A stretch of DNA of 53,485 bases from Enorma massiliensis phI (lineage in GTDB: Bacteria > Actinomycetota > Coriobacteriia > Coriobacteriales > Coriobacteriaceae), in contig NZ_HE978574.1 of the NCBI RefSeq assembly GCF_000311845.1, forward strand, positions 132,252-185,736, given 5' to 3'. The notes under the pieces were generated by a model. The model worked only from the letters and a program-made list of their open reading frames with translations, was not told where the DNA came from and searched no databases. Below, in pieces: positions 17,903 through 26,847 of the stretch. The stretch's first letter is position 1. Every line of letters begins with the position of its first letter. A program made the position numbers and the translations under genes.

Positions 17903-19228
17903 ATGGGAACCTATATAAGCAACGTGCAAACAGCGGTGTTGCTGTTCCCCTTGCTCTCGGCGTTGCTTTCGGTTCCTTATGCCATCTACCAGTACCGCAG
18001 CTACGGCAGCATCTCTCTATGGAAGACCTTCCTCGTCTTCTCGTTCATCTTCTACCTCATGTGCGCGTACTTCATGGTCATCTTGCCGCTTCCGGCGGAC
18101 CGCAGCATCGTAGTGCCTGGGGCGCAGCACCCGCAGCTCGTTCCGTTCCGCTTCATGCGCGCCCTCGAATCCGGGGCGCCGCTCGACCCAACATCTCCGG
18201 CGTCGTGGATCGCGTTCCTGCGCCGCCCCGACATCTACACGGTGTATTTCAACGTGCTGCTTACCGTACCGTTCGGTGTCTACCTGCGCTATCTGTTTCA
18301 TCGCCGCTGGTGGCAGGCGCTCGTGCTGGGGTTCGCGCTCACCTTGTTCTTCGAGATATCGCAGATCACGGGGCTTTTCGGCATCTACGAGCATCCGTAC
18401 CGGCTGTTCGACGTCGACGACCTCATCACCAACACGCTCGGCGCCATGCTTGGGTTCTGGGCCTCCATTCCGCTCTGCCACTTCCTGCCCGACCTGCGCG
18501 ATGTGGACGAGCGGTCCATTGCGCGCGGCGCGGCGCACACCTCGTTCTCGCGTCGCCTGCTCGCGTTTGGAATCGATATGGCTGCCACCGCCGTCGTGCT
18601 TTGGCTGTATGGCATCGTGGTGCCGGCTGGACCGTCGGCTGCAAGCGAGCGATTCGCCGTGCTGGCTGGTTCGCTGGTCGCCACGTTCGTCACCTTCATG
18701 GCCATTCCCGTCATCACGCGCGGCCAGACGATCGGCCATATGGTGCTGCGGCTGCGCGTTGTGCGCCCCGATGGCTCGAGTGCGCGCAGCTGGCAGTACA
18801 TCGCGCGCTACGGCCTTCTGTTCTGGGTGTTTCTCTTGTTGCCCAACTGGGTGAGCGCTCTGTTCCCAACCGGGGGAGTTACGCTCCATGCCGGGGCGGA
18901 CGAGGTCTCTATCGGGGCGACCGCGATAGAGGCCGTGCTGGCAAGCGTCTACCTGTTCTGGCTGGTAACTATCGCGCTCCGGGCGGCGCTTTCGGCCTTC
19001 AAGCACCCGTTCGTGATGCTCAACGGTGTTATCTCCAACACGCGCGTGATGTCCGAGGCGCAGGTTGAGCGTCTGCGCGCCGAGCGCCACGCGCAGAGCT
19101 TGGAGGAGGAGCTCGCGCAGAACGATCTGGGTGCGAGCTCGCTCGAAGACGCTTTCGACTCCTCGTTCGATGCGGTGTACTCCGACGAGGAGGACGCCGA
19201 GATCGATGCGATGAGGGCGGACGAGTAG
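17903..19228 (+). CDS. VanZ-RDD fusion membrane protein
   Basis: This is a 441-residue integral membrane protein. The N-terminal half (about 25-195) is a VanZ-like domain of about five helices, with the NVLLTVPFGVYLR and DVDDLITNTLGAMLGF signatures. The second half (about 210-380) is an RDD domain: FSRRLLAFGIDM with the Arg-Asp of the name, then GQTIGHMVLRLRVV. The last 60 residues are charged and cytosolic. VanZ of enterococci gives low-level teicoplanin resistance; most chromosomal VanZ domains have no assigned role. The ATG was chosen because GGGAG lies 5 bases upstream. No partner genes are adjacent. Confidence 0.85.
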   Translation: MGTYISNVQTAVLLFPLLSALLSVPYAIYQYRSYGSISLWKTFLVFSFIFYLMCAYFMVILPLPADRSIVVPGAQHPQLVPFRFMRALESGAPLDPTSPASWIAFLRRPDIYTVYFNVLLTVPFGVYLRYLFHRRWWQALVLGFALTLFFEISQITGLFGIYEHPYRLFDVDDLITNTLGAMLGFWASIPLCHFLPDLRDVDERSIARGAAHTSFSRRLLAFGIDMAATAVVLWLYGIVVPAGPSAASERFAVLAGSLVATFVTFMAIPVITRGQTIGHMVLRLRVVRPDGSSARSWQYIARYGLLFWVFLLLPNWVSALFPTGGVTLHAGADEVSIGATAIEAVLASVYLFWLVTIALRAALSAFKHPFVMLNGVISNTRVMSEAQVERLRAERHAQSLEEELAQNDLGASSLEDAFDSSFDAVYSDEEDAEIDAMRADE

Positions 19229-19360
19229 CGCAGAGCACTGGGCTGGGGCCGGGGAGGGGTGCTCCGCGCGGCGTGCCGGGGCCTGGGAACGCGTTCCTTG
19301 CGCGGACGTTACGGTTTTGCTGAGCGTTCCCGTCGCGCATCTACCTCAGTGGGGCTGTGC

Positions 19361-19366
19361 CATAAT
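19361..19366 (+). promoter_or_regulatory. Possible -10 box of purF
   Basis: CATAAT lies 35 bases before the purF start; no good -35 box is visible at the normal spacing. The palindrome GGAACGCGTTCC lies about 70 bases further upstream. Confidence 0.35.
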
Positions 19367-19400
19367 AGGCGGGTATCAGCCGAACAACAGAGAGGACGCT

Positions 19401-21026
19401 ATGTCCCACGTAGATGCATCGATTGCCCTTGCTTCAGCCCCTTGCGACGCGGCGCTGCCGAGCTCCAGCCAAGATGATGCGCTCCATGAGGAGTGCGGTG
19501 TCTTCGGCGTTTGGGCGCCCGGCCTCGACGTCGCGCGACTCACATACTTCGGCCTCAAGGCGCTGCAGCATCGCGGCCAGGAATCGGCGGGCATCGCGGT
19601 GGGCGACGGCGGCACGGTGATGGTCCGTAAGGACCTGGGCCTCCTCGACCAGGTGTTTTCGAACGCAGACCTTAGCTCGCTCACGGGCGACCTCGCCATC
19701 GGACATGTGCGCTACGGCACGGCGGGTGCCAAAAGCTGGGAGTCCGCGCAGCCGCATCTCTCGACGATCAACGACGTGATCATTGCGCTGGCGCATAACG
19801 GCACGCTCGTGAATACCGACGAGCTGCGCCGCCAGCTCATCGACCTGGGCGTCTCGTTCATGTCGAGCTCCGATTCCGAGGTCGCGACGCGCCTCATCGG
19901 GTATTTCACCCAGCGGACGAGCCATCTACGTGAAGGCATTCGCAAGACGATGGAGCTCGTGCGCGGCGGATATGCCATGACGCTCATCAACGAGCATGCG
20001 CTCTACGCGTTCCGCGACCCGTTCGGCATTCGCCCGCTTGTGCTCGGCCGCCTGCCGCTGGAATGCCAAAAGGGGGACAGCTCACAATGTGACGCTGAGG
20101 TCTCCGTTGGGGCCGATGGTTGGGTCGTTGCATCCGAGACCTGCGCGCTCGATATCGTTGGCGCGGAATACGTGCGAGACATCCGTCCCGGCGAAATACT
20201 TCGCATCAGCGAGGAGGGGCTCGTCTCCGAGCAGGGTGTTCCCGCTGCGCGCGAATCGGCCGAGTGCATCTTCGAGCAGGTGTACTTTGCCCGCCCCGAT
20301 TCCATCATGGCCGGTAAGTCGGTCTATGCGTGCCGCTACGACATGGGCCGGCAGCTTGCGCACGAGGCGCCCGTCGATGCCGATATGGTCATTGGCGTTC
20401 CGGACAGCGGCTTGCCGCCGGCGGAGGGCTATGCGCGCGAGAGCGGCATTCCCTTCGGCGAGGGGCTCATCAAAAACCGCTATGTCGCGCGCACTTTCAT
20501 CCAGCCGACGCAGGAGCTGCGGGCAATGGGCGTGCGTATGAAGCTCAACCCGTTGCGCGACAACATCGCTGGTAAGAGGCTCGTGGTGATCGACGATTCC
20601 ATCGTGCGCGGCACCACCATGGTGCAGCTGGTGAAGATGCTGCGCCAGGCCGGCGCGGCCGAGGTGCACGTGCGCATCAACAGTCCCGAGGTCGAGTGGC
20701 CGTGCTTCTATGGCATCGATACCGGTGTGCAGAAGCAGCTCATCAGCGCGAATAAGTCGGTTGGCGAGATTTGCGAATACATCGGGGCCGATTCGCTCGC
20801 CTTCCTTTCCGTTCAGGGCTTGCTTGCGAGTCTGCCCAAGCGCGGCTACTGCACGGCGTGCTTTACGGGAGTCTATCCGGTGGCGATACCGTCGAGCTTT
20901 GGCCGGGACAAGTTCATGGCGGGCTACGACCCCTGCAACCTCACGCAGGCCGAGGCAATCGGCGAGGCGGCGGTGACCTCCAAGGACCGCGACCGCAGCT
21001 GGGAAGAGAAGCACGGCGTTCGATAG
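19401..21026 (+). CDS. purF: Amidophosphoribosyltransferase PurF
   Basis: This enzyme catalyses the first committed step of purine synthesis: PRPP plus glutamine to 5-phosphoribosylamine. The 541-residue protein has a propeptide ending in LHEE before the N-terminal nucleophile Cys33 (CGVFG). The class II glutamine amidotransferase domain extends to about residue 260. The phosphoribosyltransferase domain has the PRPP loop VVIDDSIVRGTT. The C-terminal region carries cysteines (CFTGVYP and others) compatible with the iron-sulfur cluster of the Bacillus-type enzyme. The 32-residue propeptide is longer than the 11 residues of B. subtilis. AGAGGA precedes the ATG. It starts a plus-strand run with a sortase gene, purM and purN. 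Confidence 0.96.
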   Translation: MSHVDASIALASAPCDAALPSSSQDDALHEECGVFGVWAPGLDVARLTYFGLKALQHRGQESAGIAVGDGGTVMVRKDLGLLDQVFSNADLSSLTGDLAIGHVRYGTAGAKSWESAQPHLSTINDVIIALAHNGTLVNTDELRRQLIDLGVSFMSSSDSEVATRLIGYFTQRTSHLREGIRKTMELVRGGYAMTLINEHALYAFRDPFGIRPLVLGRLPLECQKGDSSQCDAEVSVGADGWVVASETCALDIVGAEYVRDIRPGEILRISEEGLVSEQGVPAARESAECIFEQVYFARPDSIMAGKSVYACRYDMGRQLAHEAPVDADMVIGVPDSGLPPAEGYARESGIPFGEGLIKNRYVARTFIQPTQELRAMGVRMKLNPLRDNIAGKRLVVIDDSIVRGTTMVQLVKMLRQAGAAEVHVRINSPEVEWPCFYGIDTGVQKQLISANKSVGEICEYIGADSLAFLSVQGLLASLPKRGYCTACFTGVYPVAIPSSFGRDKFMAGYDPCNLTQAEAIGEAAVTSKDRDRSWEEKHGVR

Positions 21027-21147
21027 CCGCTGATGGTAGAATCCAAGCGAGCCGCAAGGTATTGGGGTGCGCGCGGCGCCTCGATGCTGATGGCTGGGCT
21101 GTATGCGAACGCCGGGGCGCGGGCCTCGGCTTTACGAGGGAGATCCC

Positions 21148-22374
21148 ATGGCGTCATACGAGGGAAAGCGTTTTCGCGGTGACGGCGAGAGGCCGTCGTC
21201 CATGGGAGGGGCTGCCGGCGGCACCCGGCCGGGAAGCCATTTCTCGAGTGCATCTTCGAGGGGCGACGGTGCGGCCTCCGTGGGTGCGTCCGCCCGCCAT
21301 GCCGCGCAGCCCGGCTCAGCTCCCCACGCTGCGGGCCAGCCTGGGGCTTCGCGCCCCGCTGTTCAGCCCCCTGCGCGCATTCAGACTTCGCGCTCCCAGC
21401 GAACAAATCGCGCTCATGCTTCGTACCAGCCGGAGGGCGCGGCGCAGAGCTATGCCTCTTCTGCCGTTCCGCGTGGGCGAGCTGCTTCCCGCGGTGCGGC
21501 ATCCGCCCATGCTCGGGGTGGTTCCTCGGGCGGCCGCCGCGGGCCGGGCGGCGGGCACGGATCGGGGCGTGACGATCGCGGGAGAATGGGCGGCGGGCGC
21601 AGCAAGCGCAACATCGTCTCGTACGTTCTCATCGGCATCGGCGTTGTGTTGCTGCTCGTTGCCGCCGGCATCTTCATTTGGGCGCAGCTGGGCTATCGTC
21701 AGGCCGCCGAGGCCTACTCGAACCTCACCCAGTACGTCACGGTAGATTCCGAGGGCGACGGCATTCCCGTTGTGGACTGGGACGCGCTCAAGGCGCAGAA
21801 CGAAGACATCGTCGCGTGGATCTACGTGCCCGGTACCGATATCAGCTACCCCGTGGTGCAGGGCGAGACCAACGATGAATACCTGCGCACGCTGCCCGAT
21901 GGCACGTGGAACAACAACGGCAGCATCATGCTCGATTGCGACCAGACGGCGCCCGGCATGGTAGACCAGCAGACCACGGTTTACGGCCACCATATGAACG
22001 ACGGCTCCATGTTCCAGCCCATCGAGCAAACGCTCGACCAGGCAAGCTTCGATGCCATGGACACCGTGTATTACCTCACGCCCGATGCTACCTACAAGCT
22101 TACGCCGCTGTTCACCGCGCGCGTTGAGGAAAGCTATGTGGAGGCGCGGCAGGCCAATTTCGGAGACACGGCTGCTCTGCAGCAGTACCTGACGGACCTC
22201 CGCTCCTATGCCCAGGCGGAGGCGTCCGACGTTGACGAGCGCCTTTCCCAGACCGAACAGGTGCTGTCGCTCGTTACCTGCAGCGGCATGGCTCCTGCAG
22301 ATCACCGTGCGGTCATGGTGTGCACCATTGCCGAGGAAACGCCGGCTGCTGGCGCCTCGTCAACTGCAGAATAG
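21148..22374 (+). CDS. Class B sortase with long disordered cytosolic N-terminus
   Basis: This is a membrane-anchored transpeptidase that cleaves sorting signals and attaches proteins to the cell wall or to pilin partners. Residues 1-150 are a Gly/Ser/Arg/Ala-rich, probably disordered cytosolic tail. Residues 155-178 are the membrane helix. The sortase domain spans about 195-395, with His281 or His282 (VYGHHM), Cys378 (SLVTCSG) and Arg387 (ADHRAVMVC), the expected triad. The length of 408 exceeds the usual 220-280 because of the tail. GAGGGA precedes the ATG. No LPxTG-type substrate gene is adjacent; it sits between purF and purM, so it probably serves substrates encoded elsewhere. Confidence 0.92.
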   Translation: MASYEGKRFRGDGERPSSMGGAAGGTRPGSHFSSASSRGDGAASVGASARHAAQPGSAPHAAGQPGASRPAVQPPARIQTSRSQRTNRAHASYQPEGAAQSYASSAVPRGRAASRGAASAHARGGSSGGRRGPGGGHGSGRDDRGRMGGGRSKRNIVSYVLIGIGVVLLLVAAGIFIWAQLGYRQAAEAYSNLTQYVTVDSEGDGIPVVDWDALKAQNEDIVAWIYVPGTDISYPVVQGETNDEYLRTLPDGTWNNNGSIMLDCDQTAPGMVDQQTTVYGHHMNDGSMFQPIEQTLDQASFDAMDTVYYLTPDATYKLTPLFTARVEESYVEARQANFGDTAALQQYLTDLRSYAQAEASDVDERLSQTEQVLSLVTCSGMAPADHRAVMVCTIAEETPAAGASSTAE

Positions 22375-22436
22375 GCGGTTTTCTTGTGCGCGAGCCTGCT
22401 CGAAAGGCCCGTCAATGGCCCCCCGGGCAATGTCGT

Positions 22437-22567
22437 TGCAAGTTTTGGGCACTTGAATGCGGGACCACGAAGTAGATCCCGTTCGGTCACCTCTGTAACC
22501 TGCGGTTTTCTTGCGTCTGGTGCGCGGTCTACTCGGGCTCTCTCAGATGAAGCGCCCAAAACTTGAA
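22437..22567 (+). repeat. 131-bp hairpin repeat element, copy C
   Basis: CAAGTTTTGGGCACTT on the left faces AAGCGCCCAAAACTTG on the right, one mismatch in 16. AGTAGA, ACCTGCG and TCTAC fall at the same offsets as in the two other copies. The arms between the blocks differ from copies A and B. It fills most of the gap between the sortase gene and purM. Confidence 0.8.
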
Positions 22568-22640
22568 AGAAGACAACCACGTGGCTTGCGTGCATCCTCA
22601 CGACTCCTGCGAGCTCCCGCATCGAGCTGGTATGATGGCA

Positions 22641-22657
22641 GGAGGAAACGTTCCTCC
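22641..22657 (+). promoter_or_regulatory. Small hairpin and extended -10 box ahead of purM
   Basis: GGAGGAA and TTCCTCC form a 7-bp stem immediately upstream of the purM ribosome binding site (GGAAAGG). An extended -10-like TGGTATGAT lies just before it. The hairpin holds an anti-Shine-Dalgarno-like CCTCC, so it could affect translation. This is a sequence impression only. Confidence 0.3.
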
Positions 22658-22674
22658 ACGGAAAGGATTCGCGT

Positions 22675-23799
22675 ATGAGCGAGACAGCTAGGCATATCAC
22701 GTATGAAGATGCCGGCGTAGATACTGCCGAAGGGGGCCGTGCCGTCGACGCCATCAAGCAGATGGTTGCCGAGACGTCTCGCCCTGAGGTTATCGGCGGT
22801 ATCGGCGGGTTCGGTGGCTTGTTCTCCGCTGCGGCCCTCAAAGACATGGAGGATCCCATCCTCATCAGCGGCACCGACGGCGTGGGCACCAAGCTCGTGT
22901 TGGCGCAGGTGCTCGATCGCCACGAGACCGTGGGCCAGGATCTTGTTGCCATGTGCGTGAACGACATCCTTGCGAGCGGCGCCGAGCCCCTCTTCTTCTT
23001 GGACTATGTCGCCATCGGTCATATCGAGGCCGAGCACATGGCCAAGATCGTAAAGGGCGTGGCCGATGGCTGCAAGCTTGCGGGCTGTGCGCTCGTGGGC
23101 GGCGAGATGGCCGAGCACCCAGGCGTTATGCGTCCGGACGATTACGATATGGCGGGCTTCACGGTGGGCGTGGTCGATCGGCCCAAGATGCTCGATCCCG
23201 CCAACGTGCGCCCCGGCGATGTGATCATCGGGTTGCCCAGCTCCGGCATTCATTCCAACGGCTATTCGCTCGTGCGCCGCGTGATTGGCGTTGATGGCCT
23301 TGTGCCGGGAACGCCCGAGGCCGAGGCCAAGCGTGCCGAACTCGAGCAGCCTGTGACCGAGCTTGGTGGAGAGAGCCTGGCCGACGCCCTGCTCGCTCCC
23401 ACGCGCATCTACGTCAAGCCTGTCCTCGGGCTTCTACGCTCCGAGGCGGGCGCCCGCGTCCACGCAATTGCGCACATCACGGGCGGTGGCATCACTGAAA
23501 ACCTCAATCGCGCGCTCGCGCCGGATGTGGACGCCGTGGTAGAGCGCACCGTGTCGCCGACGGGCTTCTCGATGGGCTGGGATGTGCCGCCCGTCATCTC
23601 CTATATCTCCCGCGCTGCGGGCCTCACGCCCAACGAGGCGTGCAAGACGTTCAACATGGGCGCCGGCCTTATGGTCATCTGCCCGGCCGATGCCGAGGAC
23701 GCGGTCGTAGCCGAGCTTGAGGCTCAGGGCGAGCGCCCGTTCCGCGTGGGCACGTGCGTTGCCGGCTCCGGCAAGGTGGTGTACAGCGATGAGCGATAA
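22675..23799 (+). CDS. purM: Phosphoribosylformylglycinamidine cyclo-ligase PurM (AIR synthetase)
   Basis: This cytosolic enzyme closes FGAM to AIR using ATP, the fifth step of purine synthesis. The 374 residues are normal for the family plus about 25 at the N-terminus. Markers are YEDAGVDTAEG near residue 10, GGFGGLF, the ATP-site run SGTDGVGTKL near 62-71, the metal-binding MCVNDILASGAEPLFFLDY near 92, VGGEMAEHPG near 142, and GGGITENLNRALA near 270. GGAAAGG lies 8 bases before the ATG. Its last codons overlap the purN start by 11 bases, so the two are translationally coupled. Confidence 0.96.
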   Translation: MSETARHITYEDAGVDTAEGGRAVDAIKQMVAETSRPEVIGGIGGFGGLFSAAALKDMEDPILISGTDGVGTKLVLAQVLDRHETVGQDLVAMCVNDILASGAEPLFFLDYVAIGHIEAEHMAKIVKGVADGCKLAGCALVGGEMAEHPGVMRPDDYDMAGFTVGVVDRPKMLDPANVRPGDVIIGLPSSGIHSNGYSLVRRVIGVDGLVPGTPEAEAKRAELEQPVTELGGESLADALLAPTRIYVKPVLGLLRSEAGARVHAIAHITGGGITENLNRALAPDVDAVVERTVSPTGFSMGWDVPPVISYISRAAGLTPNEACKTFNMGAGLMVICPADAEDAVVAELEAQGERPFRVGTCVAGSGKVVYSDER

Positions 23800-24769
23800 C
23801 GAGAATCGCTCCACCTGCCAGGAGGCTACGGCTTTCGCAGGTGCGGACGAGGCATATCGCGCCGCTGTCGAGGAGGCCGGGCTCCCGCCCGAGGCACTCC
23901 CGAGCGATTCGTTCTTCGCGCCCTCCGTTGAGCGCGAGGTCGATCGCGCCCGCGCCGAGGCGGTTTCCGCTGCCCGCTCTGCTGCCGTGGGTTCCTCCGA
24001 GCCATCGGAAACGCTTGCGGCAAGCCCCGTCTACCAGGCCGCGTTTGCCGAGGCGCGCCGACGCATCGAGCAGCTCGAGGCGGCTTTCGACGTGGAGGCC
24101 GGAAACGCGCTGCAGGCTCGTCGTGCTGCCGCGCGTGCGGCGGGCGAGGACCTTCCGCCGCTTAAGATCGGCGTGCTCATCTCGGGGTCGGGCACCAACT
24201 TGCAGGCGCTTATCGACGAGATTGCCTCCGGCAACCTCAATGCCGAGATCGTGCTCGTGGTCTCGAGCCGGCCGAGTGCGGCGGGGCTCAAGCGTGCCGC
24301 GGCGGCAGGAATCCAGACCCTTGCGCTCTCCAAAGAGATATACGCCGATCCCTGGGACGCCGATGAGGTCATCGCCACCGAGCTCAGGCGCGCGGGCGCG
24401 GAGTACATCGTGATGGCGGGCTATATGCGCAAGGTTCACGAGCCGCTGCTTATGCTTTGGCCCAATCGCGTGGTGAATCTGCATCCCGCGCTGCTGCCGA
24501 GCTTCCAGGGCGCGCACGGCATCCAAGATGCCTACGATCGCGGCGTCAAGGTCACTGGTGTGACGGTGCATTTCGCTAACGCCGTCTACGACCAGGGGCC
24601 CATCATCGCGCAGGAGGCCGTGCGCGTCGAAGAGGGCTGGTCGGTCGACGAGCTCGAAGCGGCTATCCATGCGGTCGAGCATCGCCTGTATCCGCAGGTT
24701 GTCGAGCTTCTCGCCGAGGGACGCGTTCAGGTGCGCGAGGACCTTACCGTTTCCGTCGATCGGTCGTAG
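23789..24769 (+). CDS. purN: Phosphoribosylglycinamide formyltransferase PurN with N-terminal extension
   Basis: This enzyme transfers formyl from 10-formyl-THF to GAR. The catalytic domain occupies residues 126-326. GVLISGSGTNLQALID binds phosphate, NLHPALLPSFQG carries the catalytic Asn and His, and VYDQGPII the catalytic Asp. Typical PurN has about 190-210 residues. The first 125 residues here are extra, Ala/Glu/Arg-rich, probably helical and without a recognised domain. The start overlaps the purM stop (ATGAGCGATAA) and no better start lies between it and the domain, so the extension is probably translated. The overlap implies coupling with purM. Confidence 0.93.
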   Translation: MSDNENRSTCQEATAFAGADEAYRAAVEEAGLPPEALPSDSFFAPSVEREVDRARAEAVSAARSAAVGSSEPSETLAASPVYQAAFAEARRRIEQLEAAFDVEAGNALQARRAAARAAGEDLPPLKIGVLISGSGTNLQALIDEIASGNLNAEIVLVVSSRPSAAGLKRAAAAGIQTLALSKEIYADPWDADEVIATELRRAGAEYIVMAGYMRKVHEPLLMLWPNRVVNLHPALLPSFQGAHGIQDAYDRGVKVTGVTVHFANAVYDQGPIIAQEAVRVEEGWSVDELEAAIHAVEHRLYPQVVELLAEGRVQVREDLTVSVDRS

Positions 24770-24928
24770 CCGATCGCTCTCATACAACCCTTGCTCGCGG
24801 TTTGAATCAGCGGGCCCTTTCCGGAATGAGCTGTCTCCCACTCACGGGCTTTTGCCTGAGGGGGCAGTTCAGAATCGGGGTGGGCCCGTACCTTTAGCAT
24901 GGTGCTTCGGCTGAGTCTTTCTTGCACC

Positions 24929-24959
24929 TTGCATGCGGGTGCGAGCAGCGTAGTATCAT
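24929..24959 (+). promoter_or_regulatory. Probable promoter of the foldase gene
   Basis: TTGCAT (24929-24934) is followed after 16 bases by TAGTAT, or after 19 by TATCAT. Either would start transcription about 35-40 bases before the foldase ATG. The 160 bases upstream of it, after purN, show no gene. Confidence 0.45.
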
Positions 24960-25000
24960 AGGCCCTAGCAATTTCCGCTTGAACGGCAAGGAATGTCCTC

Positions 25001-26296
25001 ATGTCTATGAACAAAGCCAACACGCCGGGCGCGCAGAAGGCCACGAGTCGCAAGCGCTCGGACAAGAACGCTCACCCGCGCACCGCGTCCCAGCAGGTCA
25101 AACAGCCCACGAAGGCAGATTTCAAGCGTGAGAATCGCAAGAAGATGGGCACGGGCGTCAAGTACGTGCTCGTAGCGATCGGAGTGCTCGCCATGGTGTT
25201 GTCGGTCACAAGCGTTGCGTGCTCGGGCATCCTTAACCAGGTGTCCAACAGCAATGGCTACGAGCTTACCGGTGGCGTGGCGGCAACGGTGAACGGCGTC
25301 AAGATTACGGAAGACACTGTAACCGAGCAGATCATGAGCACGCGCTCTTCGTTGGGCTACGACAGCGATGAGGACTGGGCCAACTATCTTGCGAGCAGCG
25401 GCATGACGCCCGAAAGCTACCGCGAGAGCGTTATCGATAGCATCGCCGACCAGCTGCTCGTGAGCCAGGCCGAGCGCGACAACAACATTACGGTCAGCGA
25501 CGAGGAGGTCGACGAGGCGTGGCAGGAGGCCGTTGCCAACTATGACTCCGAGGACGCCTTTATCGAGCTCCTGTCGCAGATTGGGTATACCGAGGAGACG
25601 TATCGGGAGAGCCTGCGCCAGAACCTCATGACCCAGAAGCTCTATGATGCGGTCGCGCCGGTCGAGGATCCCACGGACGACGAGATCATCGCTTACGCGA
25701 ACGAGAACCTCGACACCTATAACGGCGCCAAGCGCTCGTCTCACATTCTGATCAAGGTCGACTCCGAGGCCGACGACGCCACCAAGGAGGAAGCCAAGCA
25801 GAAGGCGCAGGACATCCTCGACCAGATTAACGCGGGCGAGATCTCGTTCGAAGACGCCGCGAAGGAATACTCCGAGGACAGCTCTGCTAGCAACGGCGGC
25901 GACGTGGGCTGGGATAAGCTCTCCTCGTTTGTCGAGGCGTACCAGACGGCGCTCGACGGGCTTGAGAAGGGGCAGATCAGCGGCGTGGTGGAATCCGACT
26001 ACGGGTACCACATCATTCAGTGCACCGATGTCTTTAGCGTAGACGGCGAGGTGACGTCGATCGATCAGATTCCCGAGGACCTGCGCGACACGTTCTCGAG
26101 CAGCGTTAAGTCGACCAACCAGCGCACCGCGTACAACGATTGGCTTACCAAGACGCGCGAAGAGGCCGACATCCAGATCAACGATATGCCGGAAAACGTG
26201 CCGTATAACGTTGACATGAGCTCGGCGAGCTCGAGTGATGCGAGCACCGACGAGGCTTCTACCGGCGAGGACGCGCAGGGTTCGTCAAGCGAATAG
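25001..26296 (+). CDS. PrsA/SurA-type parvulin peptidyl-prolyl isomerase (foldase)
   Basis: This is an extracytoplasmic chaperone that isomerises prolyl bonds in exported proteins. The 431-residue protein has a long basic cytosolic start (1-52) and a membrane helix (54-74) ending in SVACSG, which is a poor lipobox, so it may be a signal anchor rather than a lipoprotein. A SurA-like N-terminal chaperone region spans about 90-230. The parvulin domain (245-345) has SSHILIKV, the NGGDVGW loop and GYHIIQ. The C-terminal 35 residues are Ser/Asp/Glu-rich. AAGGA lies 8 bases before the ATG. In Gram-positive bacteria such proteins support secretion across the cell wall. It is next to the small YqeY gene. 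Confidence 0.88.
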   Translation: MSMNKANTPGAQKATSRKRSDKNAHPRTASQQVKQPTKADFKRENRKKMGTGVKYVLVAIGVLAMVLSVTSVACSGILNQVSNSNGYELTGGVAATVNGVKITEDTVTEQIMSTRSSLGYDSDEDWANYLASSGMTPESYRESVIDSIADQLLVSQAERDNNITVSDEEVDEAWQEAVANYDSEDAFIELLSQIGYTEETYRESLRQNLMTQKLYDAVAPVEDPTDDEIIAYANENLDTYNGAKRSSHILIKVDSEADDATKEEAKQKAQDILDQINAGEISFEDAAKEYSEDSSASNGGDVGWDKLSSFVEAYQTALDGLEKGQISGVVESDYGYHIIQCTDVFSVDGEVTSIDQIPEDLRDTFSSSVKSTNQRTAYNDWLTKTREEADIQINDMPENVPYNVDMSSASSSDASTDEASTGEDAQGSSSE

Positions 26297-26380
26297 GCTT
26301 GGGCCGGTAGGTGAATACCGTCCAGACACGGCAGGCAAGCAGCGCCCGGGCACGGCCCGCAGGCGAGTGAGGAGATACCG

Positions 26381-26824
26381 ATGACCAACGAAGAGCTGCA
26401 TAACGAGATGGTTGCCGCGATGAAGGCGAAGGACAAGGTGCGCCTTTCCATCGTGCGCCAGGTGATGGGCGAGGTGAAGAACCTCGAGGTGAACGAGCGC
26501 CGCGATGCAACCGAAGAAGACGTTAACACCATGATCAAGCGCCTTATCAAGCAGACGACCGAGACGCTCGAGATGTCGCGCAAGGCTGGGAACAACCAGG
26601 AGCGCACCGACACCCTGACTCAGCAGGTTGAGATTTTGGAGAGTCTGCTGCCCGAGCAGCTCTCTGGCGATGCGCTGGTCGAGCTTATCGAGAAGACCAT
26701 CGCCGAGGTTGGGGCTGCGACGCGCAAGGATATGGGGCGCGTGATGGGTGCGCTCAACAAGGCGACGGGCGGAAACTTCGACAAGGCGGCTGCTGCCAAG
26801 GAGGTCGGCGCCCGCCTGGCGTAA
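26381..26824 (+). CDS. GatB/YqeY-domain protein
   Basis: This is a 147-residue cytosolic, helical protein of the YqeY family, which resembles the tail domain of GatB. Family points include MKAKDKVRLSIVRQVMGEVKN near 15-35, LPEQLSGDAL near 90, and the C-terminal KDMGRVMGALN with a final Gly/Ala-rich helix. The GatB domain of amidotransferases contacts tRNA; stand-alone YqeY proteins have no proven activity. The length is standard. GTGAGGAG lies 6 bases upstream of the ATG. It follows the foldase gene by about 85 bases and is followed by hairpins that probably end the transcript. Confidence 0.88.
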   Translation: MTNEELHNEMVAAMKAKDKVRLSIVRQVMGEVKNLEVNERRDATEEDVNTMIKRLIKQTTETLEMSRKAGNNQERTDTLTQQVEILESLLPEQLSGDALVELIEKTIAEVGAATRKDMGRVMGALNKATGGNFDKAAAAKEVGARLA

Positions 26825-26847
26825 GGAATCGGTTCGCACGTGGGTTT

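Noticed and set aside
15304-17904. 866-codon open frame on the minus strand
   Set aside because: It is antisense to the MacB-like gene, with the same His/Arg/Asp-rich artefact composition. It crosses several domains of a clear protein-coding gene.
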